Shown here: one piece after another, positions 1-8,748 of the stretch | Layout: every line of letters starts with the position of its first letter | Position numbering within the stretch: the first letter of the stretch is position 1 | Assembly: GCF_028858535.1 (NCBI RefSeq) | Contig: NZ_JAPMOU010000026.1 | Coordinates: 1-64,000 of the forward strand | DNA: 64,000 nucleotides | Origin: Spartinivicinus poritis | GTDB taxonomy: Bacteria; Pseudomonadota; Gammaproteobacteria; Pseudomonadales; Zooshikellaceae | Direction: 5' to 3' | The notes under the pieces: model-generated | What the model was told of the DNA's origin: nothing | The model's input: only the letters and a program-made list of their open reading frames with translations | Database searches by the model: none | Made by a program: the position numbers and the translations under genes

Positions 1-3000
1 CCGTATCTTCAGTTCGATCAGTTAAATCCCCCTGAGCAATAACCGTATCATTACCCTCACCTGCCGTTAATTGACTGGTTTTATTAGGTGCTCTACTACC
101 CGATATAATAAAGGCATCATCTTTTTTCCCACCGGTAAATGTTTTTTCGCCTTCACCAACAATAAAAATATTACGTTTATGTGTGAAGCCTTTCGCTGTG
201 TCATTACCCTCACCAAGATTAATAAAAGCAGCTTTCTTGTCGTCTTGTTGAGTTGCTTGAACAGCAGCCGCATTACTTCCAGCATTTTCAAAACTCTTTA
301 CTTTCAAATTATCAGCAGCGTTTGTATCGACTTCTTTTTTGATCTTATTACCATGCTTATCCGTTTGGTCTTGGTAAGCACGAGCCTGGAAATGACCTGC
401 AACCCCACTAGTCAAATCCACATTGTCATCGCTTTCCTTTAATGCTGGATCAAACCTGGGATGATAAACTTTTTCTGTCCACCTTCGCATGGTCTGAGCA
501 AAACCCATTCCTGCACTCTCACGCTCTTCATATGTATAATAAGAACGGTCTTTTACTTCTACTTTTCCTTTTGAATAAACCAGGGTATCAACGTTATCCA
601 GCATGCTTTCCAGTTGACCTGCAGAACCTTCTCTTAGGGTTTTATCAAATAGTTTACGGCCTTCAGTCTCAGCTTTTGCCTTTCCATATCGTCGAAGCAC
701 ACTTTCATCCAGTTGTTTTCCCCAAAAGGCCAACCAACCACTGCGTAAACGCTCTCCTGTACTAAGGCTAATATAGTCGTCTATTTCATCTACTTGCCGT
801 ACAGCATTATATATTTGCCCACCAATGGCTAACACCGCTGCTACAGCCACCCCAATGGGACCTGCAACAGCTGCCGCGGTACCACCAATCCCAATTGCTA
901 TAGCAGTGGCAATCCCCACCACCGCGCCACTTACCGAGAGTGAACCATTGACAATTAAATCCTGACGTTTTTTTGGGTCAGTTTCTGAAGCCAGTTTTTT
1001 AAAGGAGTCAACTGCCGAATAAATATCAAATCCCGAGGTTAATACGCCTAACACCGCACCACCGGCTCGCATTAATCCAGTGCCTAGCTTACTGGCGAAC
1101 TTACCTGCTGTAGAAGCTGACTGACCAAAGCGATTGACCAGTGACAAACCAGCTTTTTGCAGCCCTTTTTCTGCTAGAGGCTCTAATAAGTCTGCCGCTA
1201 GCCCACCTGCAGCCAAGCCAATTTCTTTATTAATTTCACTTTGGTCAACGCCTGGCTGATTACTCCGGCGCAAGGCATTGAAAATGCCCATGATATTTTG
1301 ATAATAACCATATCCCTGTAAACCTTTTCCTACTTTATTCGATACAGCATTCGCTGTTGCAAGATGGCTATTTGCTTTTACTTTGGTGGTTAATGATTGC
1401 CAAAAGTCTGGAGAAACATTTAACTGACTATTAATATGACGATCGACAGCATTAATAAAGTCATCCGCAATAGTCGTTGTTTGTCCTTCCGTTAAATGGG
1501 TTAATAAGGTCTGAGTTGTTTCACTTCCCTGTTGCTGGATAACTGATTTCAACCATTGAGCTGCAGGGGTTAGCGTATTATCAAGCGTCTGTACCCGCTG
1601 AGTCACAAACTCACCTAACTGACTACGATCAAACTGCAATTGGTTAACATTGCCTGCTTGCTGCATAGCTTGTGCATCCGCTGTCGTCAGTCTCCTTCCC
1701 GCCACGCTGGCGCCCATATCGTACAGGGTAGTCCATTTAATTTTTTGTCCGTTAAATTCAGCTTCACCCAACTGTGCGAGTCTATCACGCTCCGTCATCA
1801 GTTGTTCAGTATTAACAAACTGATTCAATTTAGCGGCCTGCTGGGCTAAAGCTGTATTATCTGAATCTAGCTGAAACACACTAAACGTTGGTTTATTGTG
1901 AGTTTGCTTCGTCTGATACAGCTGTGCTAGCGACTGATTAGCTTGGCTACTCAAAGACAGATTTAAGTGTTTAGTTAATACCTGATGTAAGTTGGTTGTG
2001 GAGGCTACTTCCACATCAGCAAAGTTAGGGTCATAAAAAAAGAACTGCTCTCCCTTCTTCGCTACTGCTAAACTGTGATTACCAGTATTTAATACTAAAT
2101 ATTGATCCCCTTTAGCTGCAAGCCGACCGACAAGGTCACTAACCGTTAAATCACCTACTGCTTGTAACGGATTATTATTACCACCCGTTTGACTGGTTGC
2201 ATGTAATTGATCAATTAATGTGGCAAATCGATTTGCATCCGCCACTTCTTTATTGCTAACACCTTCATCCATTGATTGTTGATAAATCGCTGAATGAGTG
2301 ACCAAGGTCTCAAACAGCTTATTCTTCTTGGCTACCCCATTGTCCTGGCTCAACAGTTGTAGATAGGCCATTGCCAGTCCAGTACAACGGCCTTTGGGTT
2401 GATTAGACTGACTGAGCTGAACATACAACGATTGTGGTGCAAAATTTACCTTTGCATTAGGCGCTACCTGTTGTTTGAACTTAGTTGCCCCTTCCAGAAC
2501 AAACTGATCCCATGACAACAAGTATTCTAACCCTCGTTGCCCTGTTGACCCAGTTAAACGATCACTGGCTACTAATTCGGCAGGGCTGAACTGATTAGCT
2601 TGATGGATGATAGCTGCTAATTTAGCTGGGTTATCAGCAAGTGCTTGCAGTTGCTGCTGTTGGCTGGTTCGATCACCTGGGAAATATTCATTAATTAACA
2701 GTCGCTGGGCAGGATTCAGTCGATTTAAGGTTAATTCACCTGATATTAACAGATGAATTAAATCGCCTACTTTTAAGGTACGCAAACGAGGGCTCTGGCC
2801 TATACGAGGCTGAATTGAATTAGCATTTTCTTGCCGCTGGACAATCCGTTGCACCGCTTCACCATTAAATGGTGATTCACCATCAAAAGTAGCAAATCCA
2901 CTATAACCGGATTGCATCTTTTGTAGGATTTGATCTCCAAAATGCCGTACTACCTGCATGGCTTCTGTTTGGGTTAATAATCGATTTTGATAAGCCAGTC

Positions 3001-6000
3001 GACCACGCACAAATTGTAAAATAGTGCCAGGAGCCTGACTTTCTGTCGAAGCAACTTGATTAGTCGCTTGAGTTAATAAACGAGTCACATCAGCATGGCG
3101 TTGACTGGCTAAATGGGCCCGCTGATAAAGTTGTTGTTGGTATGGATTGAGTTTTGGTTGCTGCAGTTTTAGCTCAGTTAATATATCCGTTATCTGTTTT
3201 AAAGCAGTAGCTCTATTATCAACAGGGCCATTAATCAATTGAGTGAGTAATGCGCTTTGATCAGAAGCTAATAGTTGTGAAAACAGCTCCTGAGTTCTTC
3301 GCGCCATACCTTTAATTTCTGCTGGTGTCACTTGATTAATGCCTAATTCTGACAGCTGCCCCAATAGTGCTGCTCGGGCAGCTTGAATGGGATCAGCAAC
3401 CAGCGCATTCATATTATGCTGGTTAACACTATCAGCCACATTCAGCAAGCGTTGTTGATGGGTTTGCTCAAAGTTATTCAACACCGTTGTCAAGTGCCGT
3501 GGAATTTTCGTTAATAACTCACCTTCTAATTGATAGCCGTTAGGTGTTGTATGATTATTATCATAATTAAAACTGATTTTACCTAGCTTTTTCTTAATAC
3601 TGGTAGCAGCGGCACTTTTGAAGTTAGCTAACCCAATGGATTGACCAAACGCACTGTTATTTTTAGCACTGGCACTGACTTCAATGGACTTAATCCGAAA
3701 CTGGGTTCGGTCATTCAGCAGTGTTGCCAACTGAATAGACGCCTCAGGGTCATTGCTGGCCATTAATCGAGCCACTTTTAATTTTGCATGCTCTGTTAAC
3801 TCCAGAGTGATTTTAGCTTCTGTAGCATCACTCTGTTTTAAGGTATTCACCAGGGTTTTCAGCTCAGGATGCTTATCCATCCACTCATGCAATGTACGCG
3901 AACTGCTTTGTTGTTGATGGCCAGGATTAAACTGAGCCCCCGCCCAGCCAAGCAAACTACGCTCATCTAAGCGCGATAAATTACTCATTGTTTTGCCAAA
4001 AGAAACATCACTGATCGTATACTTACCCTGATCAGCCAACTGTTGTTGTATTGTCAGTGATTCAAGCTGCTGAAGGGTTTGCCGTGCAGAATCGCTACCA
4101 GCAGCATCCAACTTTGTTAAAGCCTGACTGAAGTCAAGCCCTTGTAACTGTTTAATTGCTTCCGCTGCACCCGCTTCATTCTCACTTTTACTATTAGCAA
4201 CTCGATTTAATATCTGCTGTTGTTGTGAGGTTAAATCATCTTTAAATTGCGTTTGTAATTGCCCAACAATCGCTTGCCACTCTACTAGTTTAACCTGCTC
4301 TGCCGGCTTGGCTGTGACATCATAACTTTTGCTGGTTTTTGACTCGACTGATCCACTCCATTTGGCACCTGCAGAATAGCTAAGTGCATTGGTGCTAAAT
4401 TCATCATGATCAACACCAAATTTAAAGTGGCTGGTCGCCTCAACATCTAAGCCAGCTTTAGTCAAAAAGCGTGGACGATTACTTGAATGGGACTGGGTTT
4501 GCTCGCCATTATCTTTTGTAGTTGTTGACCGATCTTTATTTGCACTCAATACATTTACAGTAAATTTAATACCACCTTTGGCCCTCGCCCAACCATTCAC
4601 ATCGGTAACACCATCAGTACCTGTGTTTTCGCCACTGGCCGTACTACCACTTCCGGTTAAGCGTGCTTCTGCAACAGCATGCAGATCTAAATCAAAGCCC
4701 CATTTATGTCCTCTTTTCACTGCATAGTCATGTCCCTGTGCCAGCAACTGGGTTGGTTTGAGTTTACCTTGGGTTAAATCATTAAGAAATTGTTCAACTT
4801 TTCCGTTATCAATTTCAAAGGCGAGCTGATTATTTTTATCGTGTTTTAAGGTTGGGTTTAATACGCCTCCTACCCGAGCAGAAGCAACGCCTGGCGTACC
4901 AAAATACCCACCAGCGGTTACATTAGCAGGTATGCTCATATCTCGAACAAAAGCCACCTTAATGCCTTTATCCGTTTTTTCAAACGAAAGCCCATAATGC
5001 CTTTCTGCTTTAACGCCAGGTTCCAACTCAATCCCGATTGGGCTCACCAACTGTTGTAATTTATTAATCATAAAAAAAGGTGCACTACCACCAGAATAAT
5101 TACGGTCAAATGTTAATGTTTCACCTTTTTTCAAATGAGTAATAGCATCATGTAAATTATTTTTTAATTGTTCAGGGGTTTCGCTACCAAAGGTATTGAG
5201 TGCATTTTGATAGACAGGGTGGTGGGTCTTACTAAAAGCTTTACTGAAAAAGCGTACGGCATCATAGCTGGATTCCAGTCGATCTAGGTTACTAAAGCCC
5301 ATATCACTGAATTTTTTAATTGCGCTACTATCATAGCCATCCTGAAGTTCAGTGATCAACTGTTTTACTTCGTCACTTTTAAAGTGACTCTCCTTAGTAC
5401 CATTAATTACTTTAATTAAATTATCCAAATCCGCCAAGGTATTACTATTTTGCACAACACGCGCAGTCAACAAACCAACATTGTCGTCATAATCACGCCG
5501 AGTAAACCCGTTATTTTGTCCAGGATGTCTTAAATACAGCCCCTTTTCCTGCATCAACTTTAATTGTTGTTTTATTTTTGATAAAGCTGAATTACTTTCA
5601 TCACCCTGATAATTTTCCCATAATTGATTGAGTTCTTTGGTTAAATCCTGTGAAGTAATTCGTGGGTTTAAGAAGCGACCCACCTTAGCTTTTGTATTAC
5701 CCGTAAATTGTTGATTGACCTCACCCGACTCAGTGAGTAATCCTTTCTTTTTACCTAGCCGCGTCAAATAAGAAAGCGTTTCAGCTTCTAGCTGCTGCTT
5801 TAATCCCAATAGTTGGTCTTTTTGTTCCTGAGTAATACGCCCAGCATTAAGTGTTTGCTCAATACGCGCCGACAGCGTTTGCTGTTGTCCTGACTGCTTA
5901 ACCGATAAGTGCTGTACTAATTGATTAAAGTTATTCCCTATTTCACTATATAAAGATTTTAGCCCCTCTCTTCCTCTAGCCCGATGCTGAAAATGATAGC

Positions 6001-8365
6001 CAATGGCTTTTAATGGCCTCGGCCAGTGCAACCAATTGGTTTTCTTATGATATAAATGAGCAGTTAAATAATCTTTTGTATTGATTCCTTCGCTATTTGG
6101 ATTACCACTCTCTACACCAACAAAAGCAAAATTACCTTTGGCAGTCAGCCCCGTACCTGGTAACCTGACCTGATCAACATCCTGTTGTTTTAAACGCTGA
6201 AATAATTTGTCAATGATTGCTTCCTGGGAAATATCAATCAGTTGACCTTGGCTGTTCAGTGTTTTACGAATAGCAAGCTGGCTATCACCAGACGCTTGAT
6301 TTTCTAGCATAACTGCCAGTTCACCAGTCGAGGTTTGGTTTAGCCCAAGTACTTTTTGGCCTGAAGCAGTAAAGACATGACGCCAGTTAGTGTCTGTTTG
6401 TTTGAGAATTTCTCCCTCTCCAGTTAACCCTACCAATTGTCCCTGCTTATTACTGCTGATTGCTGTTAATCGAGGTGCAGGTGTTATTATATTAGCTTGC
6501 TGATTATTTTTATTATATTCATATAATTGCCCTTGATGATCCAGAAAATGAATTTGCCCATCACGCCCCACCGTAAAATCACTGACAGCATGATTCGCAA
6601 TCGTCAAACTATCAGGGGTAAATTGGGTTTGCTGGCGGTCATTACCCCAATGTTTAGCTGCCGGTAATCCATACTGAACAGACTTGGTTTTTTGATTAAT
6701 GGTGACTAACTCATTAATACCTCGCAAGGCGTATAGTTGACCATCTCCCCCCAACTTTAACTGACTTAGATTATGTACACCCGTACTATGCCAACGACCA
6801 TCATCTGCCCGTTGATAGTGTAACTCTCCATTATGAATGGCATATCTTTCACCGTCTCGGGTTTGAACAAACCCACTATGCCCAATGACAGCTTTACTTA
6901 AACCTTCAGAGTTAACAAATAAAGCCGCGCTATCTAATGCAATACCCACCTGCCAGTTATCATTAACATATATATACTGTTGTAAGCGTCCATCTTTTTT
7001 AGCTGCTATCTGTAATTGAGGACCTGCATCAGTCATCACTCGCTCAAAACGAACAACCCCATCTACCCCTTCTGGTAATCCCACTACTTGAGGTTGTGCA
7101 CTTCCCGATGTGACTCGATATAACTGCTGATTTTCACCTAATAGCCAGCGCTCATTATTATTGTTAATTAATGCTGTCGCTTTAACCTCGTCAGGTAATA
7201 CTACAGGTGTCGTCACCAAGCGAGCTGCTGTTGAAGTAAAGCTATAATGTTGTTCTGTATCGATAAAAGCAATTTGTTGGTTCTGTTGTACGGTAAAATC
7301 TTGAATTAATTTATTTGCTGTCGTTAATCGGTAAACAGATACCGTTGAATTATTATTTAAACGTAAAATTTCACGCCGTTCACTTAATGCATAAAGCTGA
7401 CCATCGCCACCCACTCGTAGCTGCGACACTGTCTTATCATGACCAGACTCCCACTGCTGTTGATTAACGTTCCACTTGAACAACTGATTGTTTTCCAGCA
7501 GCCAGCGCTGCCCATCCGCAGCTGTATAAATACCAGCTGCTTGCCCAACAAACTGTGGTGACAACGCTTGAACCGTTTGAATTCCCTGTTCAACGCCATT
7601 ACTAAGGACTTTTAAATGGCCTTGTGCTAACGCTAAATCTAATTTAGGTTTGACTTGTTGATAATTGCTGCCTTTAGCACTAACTTTATCCTGCAATATC
7701 AATTTCGCAAAACTGGCGTCACTTGAACGAGAAATACTTGTAACGCCTTTATCTTGCTTGGCTTGATATAAATAACCCACATTATCTACCGAATATAAGG
7801 TTCCATCCTGGGCAGTTTCAATAGCTTGATAACGATTATTACCTTGATTTAACAAAGCAGAGAATCCTTGATTATATTGCAGCTCTCCTTTCCCCTCAGC
7901 GCCTCGGTTAAATTGATAAAGAGTCCCTTTTTTACTTAATATCCAGAGTTGCTCACCATTTCCTGACACTTTAACCTGTTTAATATCGATATTTTTTGGT
8001 AACTCGACATTAAGCTTATCGCCACTGACTAAAGAAACCACCAGTTTTAGTCGTGATAGTAATGGCTTTTTGAACTGGGTGACTTGCTGATCCGAAGAAC
8101 TTGTTGAAGTCGAGTATTGATGTCCAGAAAACTGTTGTTGTGAATCAGCTATGACTGTAGACGCTCGACGAGATGCTCGATGGCTCGTGGACTCCTGACT
8201 GGTACCCGCTGCTACCATCGGCCCCAAGCGCTTAGCTAGTTTTCGAAAACCTTGCCGGCTTGGGCTATTTCTTCTCAGGGGCTGCTGATCAGGGGTATCT
8301 TCAAAACCTAAATCATTAGCCTGATTAACAGCATTTGGGTGATCAACAGTAGGGGTCGTAGGCAT
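1..8365 (-). CDS. Giant AvrE-like / C58 protease / TcdA-TcdB pore-type toxin, 3' end outside window
   Basis: The frame stays open for 2,788 codons from the ATG at 8365 (Shine-Dalgarno AGGAG 7-8 nt upstream) to the window edge, so the protein is C-terminally cut. The start is Ser/Thr/Gln-rich with no signal peptide. Residues about 120-660 hold propeller-like repeats (GGDGQLYAL at about 322 and 543; GRDGQIHFL at about 602). Residues about 770-1350 resemble the AvrE/DspE effector core, with GREGLKSLY near 795 and TFDRNYSGG near 1085. A papain-like segment has Cys1994 (GRCTGLA), His2097 (NHSLAV) and Asp2112 (FYDPNF), the spacing of C58/YopT peptidases. Residues about 2380-2560 carry a Gly/Ala/Ile-rich hydrophobic stretch followed by IYNAVRQV and GWLAFWG, typical of TcdA/TcdB/Mcf pore-forming domains. 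From about 2718, GEGNDT repeats resemble RTX nonapeptides. Function is inferred: a host-targeted toxin or effector. Domain names come from motif recognition, not a search. Confidence 0.85.
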   Translation of the reverse strand, partial: MPTTPTVDHPNAVNQANDLGFEDTPDQQPLRRNSPSRQGFRKLAKRLGPMVAAGTSQESTSHRASRRASTVIADSQQQFSGHQYSTSTSSSDQQVTQFKKPLLSRLKLVVSLVSGDKLNVELPKNIDIKQVKVSGNGEQLWILSKKGTLYQFNRGAEGKGELQYNQGFSALLNQGNNRYQAIETAQDGTLYSVDNVGYLYQAKQDKGVTSISRSSDASFAKLILQDKVSAKGSNYQQVKPKLDLALAQGHLKVLSNGVEQGIQTVQALSPQFVGQAAGIYTAADGQRWLLENNQLFKWNVNQQQWESGHDKTVSQLRVGGDGQLYALSERREILRLNNNSTVSVYRLTTANKLIQDFTVQQNQQIAFIDTEQHYSFTSTAARLVTTPVVLPDEVKATALINNNNERWLLGENQQLYRVTSGSAQPQVVGLPEGVDGVVRFERVMTDAGPQLQIAAKKDGRLQQYIYVNDNWQVGIALDSAALFVNSEGLSKAVIGHSGFVQTRDGERYAIHNGELHYQRADDGRWHSTGVHNLSQLKLGGDGQLYALRGINELVTINQKTKSVQYGLPAAKHWGNDRQQTQFTPDSLTIANHAVSDFTVGRDGQIHFLDHQGQLYEYNKNNQQANIITPAPRLTAISSNKQGQLVGLTGEGEILKQTDTNWRHVFTASGQKVLGLNQTSTGELAVMLENQASGDSQLAIRKTLNSQGQLIDISQEAIIDKLFQRLKQQDVDQVRLPGTGLTAKGNFAFVGVESGNPNSEGINTKDYLTAHLYHKKTNWLHWPRPLKAIGYHFQHRARGREGLKSLYSEIGNNFNQLVQHLSVKQSGQQQTLSARIEQTLNAGRITQEQKDQLLGLKQQLEAETLSYLTRLGKKKGLLTESGEVNQQFTGNTKAKVGRFLNPRITSQDLTKELNQLWENYQGDESNSALSKIKQQLKLMQEKGLYLRHPGQNNGFTRRDYDDNVGLLTARVVQNSNTLADLDNLIKVINGTKESHFKSDEVKQLITELQDGYDSSAIKKFSDMGFSNLDRLESSYDAVRFFSKAFSKTHHPVYQNALNTFGSETPEQLKNNLHDAITHLKKGETLTFDRNYSGGSAPFFMINKLQQLVSPIGIELEPGVKAERHYGLSFEKTDKGIKVAFVRDMSIPANVTAGGYFGTPGVASARVGGVLNPTLKHDKNNQLAFEIDNGKVEQFLNDLTQGKLKPTQLLAQGHDYAVKRGHKWGFDLDLHAVAEARLTGSGSTASGENTGTDGVTDVNGWARAKGGIKFTVNVLSANKDRSTTTKDNGEQTQSHSSNRPRFLTKAGLDVEATSHFKFGVDHDEFSTNALSYSAGAKWSGSVESKTSKSYDVTAKPAEQVKLVEWQAIVGQLQTQFKDDLTSQQQQILNRVANSKSENEAGAAEAIKQLQGLDFSQALTKLDAAGSDSARQTLQQLESLTIQQQLADQGKYTISDVSFGKTMSNLSRLDERSLLGWAGAQFNPGHQQQSSSRTLHEWMDKHPELKTLVNTLKQSDATEAKITLELTEHAKLKVARLMASNDPEASIQLATLLNDRTQFRIKSIEVSASAKNNSAFGQSIGLANFKSAAATSIKKKLGKISFNYDNNHTTPNGYQLEGELLTKIPRHLTTVLNNFEQTHQQRLLNVADSVNQHNMNALVADPIQAARAALLGQLSELGINQVTPAEIKGMARRTQELFSQLLASDQSALLTQLINGPVDNRATALKQITDILTELKLQQPKLNPYQQQLYQRAHLASQRHADVTRLLTQATNQVASTESQAPGTILQFVRGRLAYQNRLLTQTEAMQVVRHFGDQILQKMQSGYSGFATFDGESPFNGEAVQRIVQRQENANSIQPRIGQSPRLRTLKVGDLIHLLISGELTLNRLNPAQRLLINEYFPGDRTSQQQQLQALADNPAKLAAIIHQANQFSPAELVASDRLTGSTGQRGLEYLLSWDQFVLEGATKFKQQVAPNAKVNFAPQSLYVQLSQSNQPKGRCTGLAMAYLQLLSQDNGVAKKNKLFETLVTHSAIYQQSMDEGVSNKEVADANRFATLIDQLHATSQTGGNNNPLQAVGDLTVSDLVGRLAAKGDQYLVLNTGNHSLAVAKKGEQFFFYDPNFADVEVASTTNLHQVLTKHLNLSLSSQANQSLAQLYQTKQTHNKPTFSVFQLDSDNTALAQQAAKLNQFVNTEQLMTERDRLAQLGEAEFNGQKIKWTTLYDMGASVAGRRLTTADAQAMQQAGNVNQLQFDRSQLGEFVTQRVQTLDNTLTPAAQWLKSVIQQQGSETTQTLLTHLTEGQTTTIADDFINAVDRHINSQLNVSPDFWQSLTTKVKANSHLATANAVSNKVGKGLQGYGYYQNIMGIFNALRRSNQPGVDQSEINKEIGLAAGGLAADLLEPLAEKGLQKAGLSLVNRFGQSASTAGKFASKLGTGLMRAGGAVLGVLTSGFDIYSAVDSFKKLASETDPKKRQDLIVNGSLSVSGAVVGIATAIAIGIGGTAAAVAGPIGVAVAAVLAIGGQIYNAVRQVDEIDDYISLSTGERLRSGWLAFWGKQLDESVLRRYGKAKAETEGRKLFDKTLREGSAGQLESMLDNVDTLVYSKGKVEVKDRSYYTYEERESAGMGFAQTMRRWTEKVYHPRFDPALKESDDNVDLTSGVAGHFQARAYQDQTDKHGNKIKKEVDTNAADNLKVKSFENAGSNAAAVQATQQDDKKAAFINLGEGNDTAKGFTHKRNIFIVGEGEKTFTGGKKDDAFIISGSRAPNKTSQLTAGEGNDTVIAQGDLTDRTEDT

Positions 8366-8748
8366 CGTTTAGCTCCTAACAGCACATACTTAATGTGATA
8401 TTTAATACACATTAAGTATTAATAACCATTTCGACCCATTATTTTTAAGGCACCTCTAATACCCAAAGCCAAGAATATTCATATCCTTATTTTGCTTACT
8501 AGAGATATCTTGGGCCTGCTTAAATGGCATTTGTTTTTATCGTTAGACTCATTATGCAGGTAAATTATAGAAATCAGTACAGGTGGGAAGAACTATAAAA
8601 GCCAACTATATCACAGTTGAGTTTGGGTAATCATTTTTTTGGGTGGGCCTATTTAGCTTATGGTCTCAATTCTTATTACTTAACAAAAATGCAGTATTAG
8701 TATACCAGAATATATAGAAATTCTAGAATAAGTAGTTTATATGTTATT
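8366..8748. other. Intergenic region upstream of the toxin gene
   Basis: This 383-bp AT-rich gap lies between the toxin start and the end of the next minus-strand gene. It must hold the toxin promoter unless transcription reads through from upstream. It contains the 12-bp inverted repeat at 8386-8419 and a single copy of GGCACCTCTAAT at 8449-8460, a sequence found again at the end of the element at 11714-11813. No convincing open reading frame is present. Confidence 0.6.
8386..8419. promoter_or_regulatory. Perfect 12-bp inverted repeat upstream of the giant toxin
   Basis: ATACTTAATGTG at 8386-8397 is matched exactly by its reverse complement at 8408-8419, with a 10-nt AT-only spacer. It ends about 20 nt upstream of the toxin ATG. 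It could be a dimeric-repressor operator, or a leader hairpin that controls access to the ribosome binding site. The symmetry is seen directly; the role is inferred. Confidence 0.5.

Noticed and set aside
71..765. Plus-strand frames at the left edge (about 123 and 107 codons)
   Set aside because: They run opposite to the giant minus-strand toxin frame, match no family, and are shadows of it.
7384..7599. 71-codon minus-strand frame inside the toxin gene
   Set aside because: It is out of frame with the long toxin frame, which continues through this region.
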